DNA of 64,000 bases from Chionis minor (GCA_013398295.1 VZSF01009040.1:1-64000), one strand, 5' to 3'. Counted from the first letter of the stretch, positions 24,875 to 38,912 are shown. Notes: generated by a model from the sequence alone, not told the origin. Translations and numbers: made by a program.

Positions 24875-26599
24875 GCTTTTGCCTAGGAAACTGTGACATT
24901 TCCACAGAAAGCAAACACCACTTCTCATTTTTAAAATAAAGGGTTGTAATTTTTAATTCGCCTGCTTAAACTGGGACTTTGCTTTCACCCTCGTCTCCAC
25001 CGCTCTGGGGCTGCGTTGCTGGATTGTGGCTGAGATGTCCTGTTTTGCGGGGTGGTAATCCATTTCTTCAGGGGTTTTCGGCACAGTCTCAGTTTTTGCA
25101 GCAGGGTGAAAGAGCAGAACTAGACTCCTACTGTTGTTTTATGTGTTTCAGGCTGCAAACATAACATTTCAGCGCCGACAGTGTGACAAAACGCAAACAA
25201 CACAGCGTCTGCAAATGGATTACATCTACTTGTAGTTTTTTGAAGATTTGTTTTTCAACTTTACTCCTGCTGCAGCATTTTGTTCCCCAATAATTTCCGC
25301 ATGCTGCGTTTACATTAGAGATGGGGAAGAGGACTGAAGTTTTCACCTGCAACTCCACAGACATGAATTGTGCTGCAGAAATGCAGAGGAGAGTGGGACT
25401 TCGCCTTCCCTTGTGAGACCTCCAAAAGATACAGACAAAAAATGATTTCAACAATCAGGTAGTTTAGCAAACCCCTCCGTAAATTTTGCTCTATATAAAT
25501 AAGCACCAATAAATGTTTTGACTTTAAACACCTTGATTGTTTAGCATGCAGAATTTTAGACATGTCAGCTCTGGTTGTTTGATTTATACCTTTGACCTAT
25601 CTCTAATTATTTTAACCTTATAATTTGCATAAATCCAATCTCTGCTGTCAGACTTGGAAGACAACAGAAATCCCCCTATGCATTGTGATTCACTAAAGAA
25701 ATTAGAGGTGTGATACTGCGTGGGCTTTTTTCATTTGACCCTTTGCAACTTCTTCTAATTTTGAATTACTCTAGTGAATTTTTCTGCTCTTGAAAGTAAA
25801 AGATGTAGAGAACAGATTACTGCTGAGTGCTGCCTCGTGTCATGGAAACTTTTTTTGCCTCCTTCTGACATTGGGGATGGATGACTGTCTGCAACAGCTG
25901 TGCTGTTCCTGCGCTGCCCGGCTCAGCACAGGGGTTTGAATTGTGGCTCTCGGGAAGTTCAGGTCGGAGGTGCTGGTTCGCTGCATTGTATCAACTATCA
26001 AACTGGTAAACTCAGATTTGGATCCTGTTTTGAATTCTAGACACTAACTCATCAGGCCAAAGCACATTTTTGGATGTGGAGTTTTGGTTCAAGCCCATTT
26101 AATGCTGTGAGGGTGCTGCCATACACTTAGCACTGTATGAAATGGGAGATCTCTCTGAGGGGTTAATGGTCCTTTCTGGCTTTTTTCAACTCCCCGGAGC
26201 CAGAGTGAGCATCTTTTCCGTGTAGGTGGTGAAAAGTTAGGCAATGTTTTGTGGGAAATGGCAGTTTGAAACTTCCAAAATTAATTTCTGTGGAAGAAAG
26301 TGTCTGTTTTGAGAGGGAACAGCACATTTTCCTTCCTGTGCAATGAAGGAACGAGCAGCTAGGCTGAGCAGAATGAAGCTGTAACGCTGCTTGCATTGGA
26401 GCTGGGAGAAAGGCTGCCTTTCCGCAGCTGATGCTGGTGTCGGGGGCACGTGCTGTCATGATAACTGGTATAAACAGTAGGACCTTACTCTTTGGATGAG
26501 TGAAACTATTCTCCAGGGAGAGAAAGGTGTCCATCAGAAATGGTGGCCTTATCAGACACAGTTTCATACATGAAACTGAAAAGTTTATTTAGCTGGCAT

Positions 26600-26722
26600 T
26601 TGCCTGGCGCTTCACCTCTCTGCAAGAGGGTGGTTAGTACTTCCTTGCCTCACAAAAAGTGGTGACAGGCCTTCATATGTTAAAAGATGGGGAACTGTTC
26701 TGATGTTGCAATAATGAAGGCC
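26600..26722 (+). repeat. MIR-like ancient SINE fragment (forward)
   Basis: The + strand reads GCGCTTCACCTCTCTGCAAG, then 'agtacttccttgcctcac', then 'gtgacaggccttcatatgtt'. This follows the MIR order of CACTTAACCTCTCTG, a TACTTCCTTACCTCAC block and a GTTGTGAGGCTTAATT block. The CAGTTTCC..TGTAAAATGGG part between them is largely deleted. The match is moderate. Confidence 0.5.
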
Positions 26723-29700
26723 ATTACTATCTATTAGCTTAGATGGATTAAAAGGTTAAAACACTTTCTGGTGAAAATTAATTATCCTGAGAATTCAGTT
26801 AGAAGTGTTCTTTGATGTCTGGCATTTGCATGCCTGTGATGAGGAATAGGTCTCCTGCTATGTGCATAAACTCTCAAGGCTTACAAGAAGAGGAGTAGCA
26901 AAGTTCCCGGCTAATCTACTTCTCCTGCTTACGGATGAGCTTCTTACTGATGTGGAGGAAGTCACACCTCACTGATGTGACTGTTTGCAAGTTGACTAAT
27001 ACTGGGCACGAATTAGAAGCGGCTTTGTGGCTTTGATTAGTGATATTCTCACTATCTCCTTAGCTGGAGCAAGAAGAACGCTCTGTCCTCTCCCGTTCTG
27101 CTCGTGTGGGGATGCTGGGGAGAAAAATGGTAGTAAAGGATGGAAATGCAATCTATTTAATAGTAATGTGACCAATAAGAGATCCATCCGCCTGGCCGTG
27201 GGCTACGTGACTCTTCCACATCCTGAGGTTTGATTACCTATTGACATTGGCAACGCTGCTCGCCAACTGGAGGTCACCTGCATGCAAGTACATTTCTTGG
27301 GCCGCTGCCAGCGAGCTTATCGCTTTGGACACCTAGCACTTAGCATATTTGCTTTAGTCCTTCCCCTGTCTTACTCTGCCTTTGTGTCTCTTTCAAGGGG
27401 CAACGTGACATGCTGTTGGCAGAATGTCTAGCACAATTTGGGAGTCACCCAAGACCTAGCAGCGCCTTTATACACGCACATTCCTTTATGGAGAGAAGAA
27501 AAGGAACTGGATTATGATGACCTGTAAAAAATAAAAGCTTTGAACATGAGGTCAGTGAAACATGGTTAGGAAATTACTTTCAGTGAAGATTCATAACCTT
27601 CAAGGTAGTAAATGTAGCCAGTTTTAGTTACTGCCCTCATGATCAAGATGCTGTATGCCCATGAAATGGCAAGCCCCTTTTCCTTGCAGCTCCTGACAGT
27701 CATGCAGGACACTTGTTTGGTTTCAGAGTAGCCTCAAAGATGTTAAAAAGTGCAAACACTCCAGTGCAAAATTCTGCAATCTGCTCACTTGCTTTACAAC
27801 CTTTTCTGGCTTCAGGATCTGAGTTAGTTGTGGTCACAATTCTCAGCCTCTCCACAATACCAAACTATGGTTAATTGTCTTTTTCTGCCTACTTTTTAGT
27901 TGTTCAGGAAAACTTGAATCTTTAACTTTGTATCTGCTCTATGGTCAGGCCTCATATGGAATGTGCTGTCTTCATTTAGTTGGGGAACAGAATTTACAGA
28001 TGTCATATCTTTAAATGTTTTACTCTGAAAAATCACTTTATATATCAGCTTTCTATATCACGTTTGGTGCTACTTCACTTCCTTTCGGATCTTGTGTAAG
28101 ATGCCATCAAAGTTCACTTCACTGTCCTCTGTAGCCCACTGTATGTTTTAAATAATCCACATAAAAATAAATCGGAAGATTTAAAAATGGATAAATGTCT
28201 TTTCAGTTTGCGCAACAAGATGGACTTTTACCAGCTCTAGAAAAGAGCTGTGTGAACTCACATCTTAGCAATCTCCTATGCCTGAATTTATTTGTTGTAA
28301 AATTTTTGCTAATGTCTATGGTAGCAGACATTTTGAGAGATTAAAAAAAAGCCCCAGATGAGAAATGAGTCACGGTGTGTTCTTTAGCCTAGTCTGCTTT
28401 TCAAAGTTTAGACTAAGGAGGGTGAGCAACGCATTAATTTTACTCTTACTGGTCTCTTTTCATGCACTTCATACATATAAATCTCTAAAACCCTCACAGT
28501 TCAAGTTGATACAAAGTCAAATACAGCTGCACGGCAGAATTTGGTCAAAGGATGTCTTAATGAGTGCAAATTAGTGTTTTCTCTGTTTTCTTTACACTTT
28601 GGGATATTATGTCTTTCATAACTGGCTACTTTAGTTCTTAGCCCTCAAAGAAGTAGAATCAGACAATCTGAACTGAAAGTTTGAATTTAATAACTGTTTT
28701 GTAAACCTGGCATATCAACTGGTCACTCCAGTTACTCTGTGAACAGAGTAAAAATCAGTTTTGGGGTAGTTCTGCTGATGCAGTAGACTTGCAAGTGTGA
28801 TTAAACTTAGTCTATTATTGCCAAAGAAATTGTTGATTCCACATAGGCCAATTAAGTACTCAACATTGCTTCTGTCTGGAAAGAGTCTTGCCTTTCAAAG
28901 GAAAGAGAAACAGGGAGCCCAGTCGGCTCTGTATTTGCAGGACTTTGCACACCTCTGCTTTTGACCTTTATGTAAATGAGAGAGCCATTCCACATAATTG
29001 AAACCATATGTGTAGAGCAGTTTAAAATATTGAATACCTCTCAGACCAGTGATGCCAGAACAATGTGCAAGCAACAAAGAGGAGGCGATTATGCAAAGCA
29101 AGAATTACCTTCTCCCATGAACAAGTCACGGACATTTTCCTTTCATGACGCTTAGAACTGTCAAGCTTCTGTGAGCGATTTGGGTCTGCCAGTGATATGC
29201 TTGTAGCAACAGCTAAATACAAAGCTCCTTTCCACCATTGAATACAGTCTGTAATTAACTAATTATCTCCATTGTCTTTGGCTATACAGGAGGCCTGACT
29301 GGGAGAGAGGATTTTAGTTGTTGACCTGGTGATCAAGCTTTGAAGATATAACTTTGAAAAACTTAGCAAAGTGCACAGTATCAGAATAAAGCCTGTAATT
29401 CAATACCCGTGACTCATAGCTCAGCTCTTACCACTATCTCCCTTTGGTTAAAGGCTTTGATTTGTGCATCCAACTATTTTATTTCTAGTTCCACTCTTTA
29501 TAGATGTAACGTAAACATGTACAGTGCTACTGTGGTCAGCTTTGGCTTGTAAATTGAATATCTTTGGACTAGTGTGGCTTAGCATCTCTACTTACTGTGC
29601 AACTAATGAGAAGGGTTTATGCCTAAATTCATCCCTAGTGTAATTCCAATAAAGCGAATGGAGCTAGGCATGCATATACTGCTGAGTGGTTTTTTTTCGT

Positions 29701-32299
29701 TCTCTCCATTATTCAAGTCTATAAGGCCACTGCAGAAGAGGGAAAGAAAAGAGGCTGAGGAACAAATAAGAATAAATAGACATCTGGTGACTTTGTAACT
29801 CCACCTGTGCTGCGATAGAGCAGTGCAAGTGTGACAAAAAGAAAGCAGTACATCATAAGATTTCGGCTTTTATCTGAAGAATATCTCTTATCCATAACGA
29901 TCGTGAAGAGCTTTACGCTCGTGGAAGTGTGAATAACCCTGTTAAGTCCTTTCAGTCGGAGAGGTGAAAAGGCAGTCATTGGACTGGGAAAGGGTAATTG
30001 ACTGATGGCTTCTGTGACCCTGCTACTACTCGGAGAGAGAAGGACCTTGTCAGTCAGAGAAAAAATTACTGCTTAGGAACAAGCACAGAAATGTAGTCAT
30101 ATAGCTCCAATTATTAGTTGGGTCTGTGCATTTTAACGCTTCATGCAATGCTTTAAAAATACAAGAAGAGACAAAGCTAACGGCAGTTTGAAGGCATTCA
30201 TGGCTTTAATCAGAAACATCCTAGCTGTTAGTGTCCATCCTTTAAAAGCACAATTAGAGAACAGCGGGAGAGAAGGGAAGATGGTGAAACCTGAGGGAGC
30301 CTCTGGGAGGTGTGCTTCCTGCCGTACTAATAGTGCTCCACCGAGGCACCTTCACGCAGGGGGTATGATGTGTGGCTGGAGAAGAAGGCTGAAGGTCACT
30401 GCTCGAAATTTTGCTTTTACGCTGAAATGTAAAAGGAATTGCTCAAGCCTTAGAGTTACTGAGAGAGATTCTGGCACTATCTTCCATTTGTGGCCCTCCC
30501 ATCATAAGATTAAAGCTTTGCAGTCCAGCAGAGTTTGAGTGACCTTTACATCTCGAGGTCGGGCAGGGTTTCTTTGTCTGAACTTCTAAGGCTTTCCTTG
30601 CTGCTGATCTTATGTATGGAAGTAGACATTGTTCCTGACATGTAAATGCACTTGCCCCAAATCAAAGTCTGAATTTGACTTCTGGAAAACATCAGGAGAG
30701 ATCTTTTCTGTTCTCACGCTGTTGTGCAGTAGCTCTGAATACGCTGGTTTGTGGATTTTGCCCAAGGAAGATCTCAGAAGAGTCCTGTGGAGGTTTGTTA
30801 TTGTCATCAAATGGACTTAAAAGAAAGAAAACAATTTTCTGTGTTTTCAGACAGAACTAACACATTTTATTTTTGCTCCTTGAAGGTTTTCCAGAAAGAA
30901 GCATGTACTGTTCTGACTGACTAGAACTTTCCTGATGTGTTTTATCACTTTCTGATTCAACATTTTAGTAGTTGGAAAAGTTGCTTAAAGCATCGAGACA
31001 CCTCAATTTTTTTCCCATTTGAAAAGGAATTTCATTTCTTTAAAGTGTCAGCAGGTATTTAGAGTACAGCCTTTCCATAAGGAGAACCAGCTTTTGTTGT
31101 GTTTGATTTATCTGTGGGATGTTACTTCATTTGTCATTGGGGAGGCAAAAAAGTAGGCAATCTGGAGGCAGACTGGAGTGGTGGGAGCAAAGACAAACTC
31201 GCCTGGTAAAAGGCTTGTAGCCAACCAGCTCTGCCTAAGAGTGAGAAACGGTGGCTAGAGAAAGGCAGAGCTGGGTTACAATACAGTTGAATCAATTTTG
31301 GAAAATTTGAATCTGAATTCTTTCTGATTATTTGTCTGCAACTACTGATGACTGTTAGTGAGCACAATTGTAGAAACATGCTCATCTCTGCCATGAAAGT
31401 GAGCCTTTACTGTGGCACGTGTAAGCATAGAAAATTAAACAATACCTTTTTTCCTTGCTCTGAGACAGAGTTTTGTGGTTGTTTCCAGAGATCAGACAAA
31501 GGCTCTCATCTGTGATTGAGCACATCAAGCCAGTTGACTTCTCTTTTGACTGATTTTTGATGTTTACAAATGCTCTGATACTGCAGATAGAATGTTATGA
31601 GCCGTATCCTACGGTTTTGTCTGTCCAAATCTGAATACGAGTGCTGGATTTTAAGGAAGGCATTAACTTAGATAAACAGATTTATAATGAAGTAAAAAAA
31701 AATCTTAAGAAAAGTTAGGATATAACAAAATAGTCATGCGTCACTTGTCTTTGTCTCATAATTAGCAGCTCATCATTTCTTGACCTTGTGTAGAGTTTGT
31801 AGGAGGCAGTTCCTGTGGTGCAAATAGGTCAAGACTCAGTCTGGCATTGTTCTTATTGATTTTTATAGGGCTGAAATCCCAAGGAGCTGATGTGTATAGA
31901 GATAATACCTTGTGCTGTTCAGTGTATAAAATATATGTAATTTTTTTTCCTGAAGTGGAGCTGAATAAAGACTGTTTATTTTTCACACTCCTTGAATGAG
32001 AAACACAGTGATTGTAGTTATGAAGTGTACGTATCCTATTGAAACAAATTACGGGAAAAGAGTTGTATAATTCATTCACTGATGTGAGCAAAGTTCATAT
32101 AACACTGTCTCAATGACTGACTGATATTGCTGTTTAGTAGATGTGACATTTAAAAGTTTAATCATGATCCTGCAGCATTCACTGGCTCATTCTAAATTGT
32201 AGAATAAGAAATGGGGCATTTGGCATGCTTTCAGGCACACTGCTGTCTGCTGCAAAGTACTCGGTAATATTTCTAAATGCATGTATCAACCTTTTCATC
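26723..32299. other. AT-rich unique DNA, no gene recognised
   Basis: No supported gene. The longest frame is 131 codons at 30143-30538 on the + strand, with no recognisable domain; it is discussed among the findings. The MITE arm at 29,621 is listed separately. Confidence 0.6.
29621..29668. mobile_element. MITE arm remnant of sauropsid type
   Basis: CCTAAATTCATCCCTAGTGT followed by 'aattccaataaagcgaatgg' matches one arm and the centre of a palindromic reptile repeat with the signatures 'aattcatccctggtgtaact' and 'ccattgaagtcaatgg'. The other arm is lost. The match is short, so confidence is limited. Confidence 0.5.
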
Positions 32300-32470
32300 T
32301 ATTGATCTCAAAATGTTTTACTGAGTTAAGGAAGAATCATCACCCTTCCTATTAAAAAAAAAAAAAAAAAGAGATAGGAATGAAGAACCTTACCCAAGCC
32401 CTTTAAAAAATCAGACTATTTCTTGTGATCTTACATGCAGCAAGAGACCAATGTCCAGCACTCTGTGCCT
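32300..32470 (-). repeat. MIR-like ancient SINE (reverse) interrupted by poly-A
   Basis: The + strand reads 'attgatctcaaaatgtttta', a counterpart of the reverse MIR tail 'gatctcaaagcactttacaa', then 'atcatcacccttcctatt'. A run of 17 A follows (32354-32370), then 'gagataggaatgaagaacct' and TACCCAAGCCC, corresponding to the GAGGAAACTGAG and TGCCCAAGGTC blocks. The poly-A sits where the consensus has a CCATTTTACAGA block, so it appears to be an expansion or insertion inside the element. Confidence 0.5.
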
Positions 32471-35400
32471 TAGGAGAGTCTTTCAGGGTCTGAGACTTGA
32501 GGCTTATGTCTGCTTGCAGTGAGACTTTAATCACTTTCAAAATGCCAATTCTGTCTTGACGGTGTTGTAGGTGGTTGCACAGATGAAGACATTATGCCAG
32601 CTGTATCTCTTTCTTCCTGTTTTCAGATTTATTTTTTTTGTTGTTTGGGAACATGAGAAGTAAATCACAGGTGAAAAAAGCAAAAGTAAATTATAGGATG
32701 ATATTGAATTTAGTCTTATTACAGATGTCAAACAAAAATACTGAACTAATGGAAAACAGTTTTAAAATATTGACGTCAGTGGTATTATGCACGCGGCTTT
32801 TAAATTACAGGGAAATATGTTCAAATTTTTTCTCTTTCTTCAATGAGCAGATGTAAATTTGAATTCATGGTTTTAACTTTGGGGTTTTCTTTCCAGTCTA
32901 TTAATAAAGTGCTACTACTGTGTATAATTGAAAATACACTCACATACTTTTAACTTAGGTTTACCTGAGACATTTTAGGGACTGTTTTACATGTGCAAAA
33001 GCATGGAGCCTATTGAAAGGGATTTCTTTTGCTGAATCAGTTGCGGGATTCTGAAAATTTTATTGTGTATGATTCAGACTCGATTTCATCTTCTTTTAAG
33101 AATAAGGCAAAAGAAAACCCCACATACATAGAAGGATAAGTACAAATGCAAGTACCCTTTCGGCCCTTACGTAATGTTGTTCTCGGGAGTGAAATAGGGC
33201 TTGCTTTTATGTCCCCTTCAAATGTCAGCACTGTTTTGTACAGTTGGAGGGAAAGGCCTTCCTTGCAGTTATGGTCTAATCTGTTAGGAAGTTCAGATGC
33301 TGGTGGCTGGAGAAGCTTTTGCAGCCTGTACCTTGGACACTTGGTGTGGTGGTTAGTGTCAAATCTTTGGTTTTACCAGAATGAAAGAGCTGTACAGTCT
33401 CTGGCCTCCTTTCCTTCCAGTGCCTCTGCCTGATATTACTAAACTGTTTTAATGATCTGTTTTTACATGTGTGCTCTTCGGAATCATCAGCTATACCCAG
33501 CCTTGTTTTGGGGTTGTATACGCAATATCAGCGTGCATGTTTTCAACCTGTGGCCTTGAGCATCAGGCTTGGTGCTGTGCCAGGGATCCTATAGCTTTGT
33601 GACAAGCATATGAGATATCTGCTGATCAGTAAGTGGTGATCAGGTAATGCATCCAATGAAAAGCATCTTTGGGGGTGGGAGTGAAGACTGAGAAGAAAAT
33701 GAAGGGGCGTTGGTATCAAGCATGATGTTGTATTTCCTTAGTTTGGTTTTGAACTTGACCTGTCCCGAGTAGTTATTCACTAGCCTTATGTGGTGAGTGC
33801 TCTTCCATTCCTTCAGTTCTGGTGCAAAACCGTGATGTTCACCGAATGGCATTTTCATTGTACAGATTTAGTGGGGGGACAACAGGAAATGGAAAGACAG
33901 GAGACAAAAAAAATCACAGTGCCGAGAGGGTGTTTTTAGCACTTGCTGTTCACAATGTTGCTGGTAGTCATTGTGTGTGATTACCTGTCACGGTCACAAT
34001 ACATCACACAAAGTAAGGAAATATTTTCCGTTTTATACCGATGAGGAACTGAGAGGTAATGTAGACATCAAAGAGAGCCTATAGTTGAACCAAGAGTTCA
34101 ACAAGGTTACAGGAAAAAGAGACTTTATTCAGTGCTCTCTAAAAAGACTGTCCTCCCTGCTTTTACTTGTGCTTTTCAGTTCTTCCTAACTGGGTGTTTA
34201 ACCTTCTTTTCCTTTTCTGTATCATTTGCCCTTCTACTCTTTTCCAGAAATCAAAAGCTTTGCTAGTAATGGTAGCCCATGAACCCCATCAGAGAGTACC
34301 TGCACAGTGTAGACGGTTTCTCAAGTAGCTGACTCACTGAACGAGTGAAAGGTACCTGCATGAGGTGTTAAACCTAGTGCTCAGGCAAGAAGAGTAGAAA
34401 AAGGTAGATTGCCAGTCAGGGGAATTTGTCCACGCGATAAAACCATATGTAGGGAATGCATAATCCCATTCGTTATGCAGAGATTAAAAGTGACATTAGC
34501 TGGCATGTCAGAGGGATGAAAACTTCTTATTTATGCATTTGCCCCGTAAACTCTATTAAGATGTAAGTCTAGGTAGAATTTTGCGTGCTGATTTCAGAAT
34601 AGAGCAAATCCGTCACACAGGTGAATCTAACAAAATATGTTTCCTTAGTAGACCCTGCAAAGATTCTTAATGAAAACAATGTTCAATAGTTTAAACTACG
34701 GTCTGTGCATATGGAGAGATTTGATTATCTAAGAGGGACAAACGTTCACTCATGGTTTCTCTTCTGGACTCAGTAAAATTCCCACTCACCTAAAATTGTA
34801 TTACTCTGAGCGCTGTTAACTTGTTCAGCACTCATATTCTAATGGAAGTTACATTCAGGAAAGTTTTACGTACCCTTTAATACTGAAGTTTCCATCTTCA
34901 CTTCCTTTCTGCACACTGTTACCTCCTCTCTTTCTTTCTTGTGTGTAAAGATGCAATTTCTGGCTGTCACTGTGACTTCTGTTATTGGTATAGAGGAGGT
35001 TAAATACTCCTGGTGCCCCTCCAGCTAGTCAGATACCTGGTATAATCCTGAGTTACACAGCTGTAGCTGTTGAGGACCTTTCTCCTGCTTCTCTCTAAAG
35101 TCCTTTGGGTAGTATTTTGTGACCCTCGGCACTCAGCCTCAGCTATGCTTAAATACTCATCAAAATATCACGGAGAGGGGAAGAGGCAGTACCCTTAAAG
35201 CAGAGGTCCATCCGGGCAGATGGCAATCACCCACGGTTAACCAGTGGGATGGCTTCGAGCAGCCCTCATCATACTTGGTGTGGTGGGAGGCTGTCAGAGC
35301 TGCTCAGTGCTAGGGAGGGGAACCTAGAGTCTTTGGCACTTTTCCTTTTTTTTTTTTTTTTAAAAATTTTTTTATTTAATCTTAACCTACTAGTTTGTAT

Positions 35401-38400
35401 CTATTTTATCTTTTCTGGTGATTGAGTGGGTGGCACAGACTTCTGCAAGTGAGGAGGTTTCAGAAGGCATATCAGTTAAGGAACTGGAAAAGCCCACCTG
35501 ACCATATCCCACTTTTTATAGTAATGCTCAATACTTGTTTAGATTGGAGAGAATTCTACTAATGCATCCTTTTGATATACTGTTAAGTTGATAAACAGAA
35601 GGTAAGTAACCAGACTGTACGGCAAGTCAAGCACAGACTTAAAACCTCAATCTTCATCTCCTTGGTGCTGCACTGGTCCTGATCCCACTGGAACATGCTG
35701 CTTCCTTAGAAAACATGTCTTTTATTCCAGAAAAATAAGAACAATAAAAGAAAAAATTTCCTTGGACATAGAGCGTGTGAGTAGATGGAGTGCAAACAAA
35801 GCTAGAGAGTGATACTGTCACCACCGGTGCAGGGATTCCTCTAAAGTGTGCGTAGATGTTAACTGAGGGCTAACACAGTCAGTTTCTCCAGTAAGAATAT
35901 TTTGGAGAGTAAATATGTTGAGATATTCCTTTACTGTTTCTGCTAGAAATCAGCTTTGGTTGGATTTTAGGAAATGGCTTCTTTTTTTCAATACTTTTAT
36001 TTTTTATATGAGACACTGTAGTTTCTGCTGTCCTGTACATCATCTCAGTAGAGATGGTGCAAAAGCCATCAATTTCCTATGTTCAGAGTGATAATGTATT
36101 AAGGAAACTGTGATATGTACACTGGAAATGCTGTATACCTGTAGGAAATACAGCTTTGTATTGCTACATAACCTATTTACATGAAGTTATTGGCACCCAG
36201 AATTTCCATACTTCTGTACCTACCCAGCAACCTGCTATAAAGTTTCTGTGGTCAGTCGTTCCCTGCTTTGCACCTTATTTATGCATTGCACAGTTGATGT
36301 CGAATCAGACCTGGCACGACCTGGCACTTTGTTTATGCTGCACTTATTTTGCACGGATATGAATGACTGACAGGACTGCAATGCAGAAAGGAATGAGACC
36401 CCTGTTTCTGGTATGTGTGCGCTCTTTTGGAATTTTTAAAGCGATATAAAAATGCATATTCAAGTCTAAAGGTACAGAAATTACTAGGAAAAAAAGTTGT
36501 ATTTAAAAAAAAAAAAACCAGTCATGCCACTTGAGGCTGAACATGCACAACCTAGAGAGATTTGCTGATGAAGTGTTACTGGGGCAGATGAATTCAGATG
36601 GTTCCTGAATGGTTGGATGATATAACAGAAGTGTAAGACTGGTATGAGCTGGATGTAGTTGAAGTGCTTTCTTTGAAAGTGTGGTGCAAATGTGAACAAA
36701 AGGGGGAAAATGATTTGACTGAAAATATAGCAGCCAAAAAACTCAGGCTGTTTTGTCATTTTACTTCCAAGACTACAGTAGTTCACTTTCTAATTTTTTT
36801 TTTTTTTTAATCCACATTAGTCTGGATTGATTTGTAAAATAGTTACACATTAATGTAGTAGAAAGATGTATTTTTTTGTTGTTTGAATCAGAGTATTCTG
36901 TCCTGTGATACACTATAGGACTCATTCACGGAGACCTCATGACAAGTATGAATACCCTTTTTTATAAGGACTGAATTTCTTACCAAATGATAATGCTGAA
37001 CTTTAAAGGCTAAATAACATAAACGTTTTCATGGTGAATGTTGAACTGTAGCTTTTTCCTACCAAACTCTTGATACTTGGAAGATAATGAAAACTGTGCT
37101 GCAAGTCAACTCACCTTTCTGTACTCTTCCACCACTAGTGGTAGTTGTAATTGGGATACTGAAAAAATATGGATGGATTTCTAGTTGTAATAAAATAAAG
37201 TTGTTTTTTTATCAATTCTTTCCTGCTCCCACTGAAAACAGAGAAGAATGCTGCATTGGCTTCTCCAGGAGACCTTGAGTGAAGCAGGGGCAAGCCAAGA
37301 CTGAAGAGCTGGAAAGCCCCTCTCTTCCGTCTGGTCATGGTCTGAGGACACCATAAGTCAGCAAAATGGAGGAAACAATGAAGAAGCAATTCAAAGTGGA
37401 GCTCAGTCGGAAATTTGGCCAAAGAGTCAGAAACCGAGGGAGCCCGTGCAGAGAGATAGGCATCCTGCATAATATATGTTCATATTATATTATATGGGCA
37501 TACGGGTCAAAAACCCCAGGATGTAGAACACACCCTTTCCCAAGTGCTTCTCAAGACAAGTGGCAGCACAAGTCGTTGGACATACAGAAAAATGAATATA
37601 AGTGCCACTGAGCTCCAGGTGAAGCTGCAGTTTGGAAGTGTCAGGCTTGCAGTGCATTTTCAGGATGTTTCTGCATCACTACATCAGCGGGGCTTAATTG
37701 GCATAAGCAAAACTCCACACCTGAAACCGAAATGGATCTCAGCAGTTGCAGTCTAGCACCTTATGGATATGACAAAGGAAGGCGTAGGTCTAGGATCAGG
37801 ATGGGCTACAGCAGGATGTGGGATAAAGAAGAGATGCATGAGCCCTACCTGTTTTGTAGCACCATCAGCACAGAGCTAGTTCATTCAGTAGAGATCTCAG
37901 CTATGCTACATGCAAGATGTACAGATGTTGAAGAAATTCTAGAAGTAAAATAGTACACAAATGAAGTGTTAAAGAGAGACAAGTCACTGAGCAGTCAGAA
38001 GCCATCGGTTAACTGTGGGGAACTGGGGCTGTTGACAGTAATACAAAGAAAATATTTTTGCATTTAACTTTCAACTTTACCAACTGGTTTAGTCAAATGG
38101 CTGTTCAAAACTGATGAACCAACTGGGATTTGAAAAAGTGAGAAATACTGTGTTCTTCCATTTTAGGGGTGAACACGTGACGTGATGTGTTTGTGTGTGA
38201 TGATTTCAGGTCCGTGTCCTGAAATGGGGTCTTCTAGTTTTAAAGTCTGAAAGAAACAGTAAGCATTTGATTACAGGCTGATTACCTCAGTCAAGTTCAA
38301 ATATAGAGCCTGAGTTCTAAAAATTATGGCAGTCTATTTTTTCTGTAGTATCATCGAAATCGATCACTTTTCATGCATACAGAGTTGATAGACAAGTCCC

Positions 38401-38912
38401 AGACATCACTGGACATAACCTTATTGATTTTCTTGATAATCAAAAAAGAAAAAAATCACAGGGGAAAATGAGAGACAAGATGAACTACAGACCTTTGACT
38501 GGCTGATCTCTCAGGTTTACCTGTACTTACAATTTGTCTGTACATGAAAAAAACCCCATGTATCTGTTCTTCTCCTCCTCCTCCTCTTGTGCTTTTACAA
38601 ATGTTGATTGTCTATGTCCTCAAGCAAAAAGAAAAGAAATAATAATAGGGGGCAAGAGCTGAAAACCAAAATTTTTGTGAGTCTGGACTTCAAATGTTCA
38701 GAAAACGTTTGTATTTTGTCAGTGATTTAGACCGTCAGTTTCAGCCTCCCTTACATGAATTGGCATTTTTAGGACAAAACTTCATTGCTCAGAAATTCTT
38801 TGGAATTTTTCTCCCAAGTTTAGTTTTATTTATTCAGAAAATGTGAAAGGGTCATCACAATGAATTCTTCTGCTTTTACGAGTTCTTCTGGGTTAGTGTG
38901 GTGCTGTTATCA
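32471..38912. other. AT-rich unique DNA, no gene recognised
   Basis: No supported gene. Poly-T at 35346-35361, a 13-base poly-A at 36505-36517 and a CTC run near 38,571-38,587 are the simple repeats. A CACGTG E-box at 38174-38179 overlaps a TGACGTGA CRE-like site at 38178-38185. A 111-codon reverse frame at 37135-37470 has no recognisable domain. The MIR relic at 34,020 is listed separately. Confidence 0.6.
34020..34105 (-). repeat. MIR-like ancient SINE fragment (reverse)
   Basis: CCGTTTTATACCGATGAGGA and the following 'actgagaggtaatgtagac' match the reverse MIR block CCATTTTACAGATGAGGAAACTGAGGC and the GAGAGGTTAAGTGAC block that follows it. The remaining sequence fades into unrelated DNA. 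Confidence 0.6.

Larger units (their letters stand above)
22633..26599. other. AT-rich unique DNA, no gene recognised
   Basis: No supported gene. Contents include poly-A at 22849-22867 and poly-T at 24854-24874. A very AT-rich stretch at about 23,160-23,560 is dense in TAAT/ATTA motifs. A 134-codon reverse frame (26163-26567) and a 108-codon reverse frame (25128-25454) show no family resemblance. A mildly GC-richer patch at 25,890-25,985 has no clear exon signals. Confidence 0.6.
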
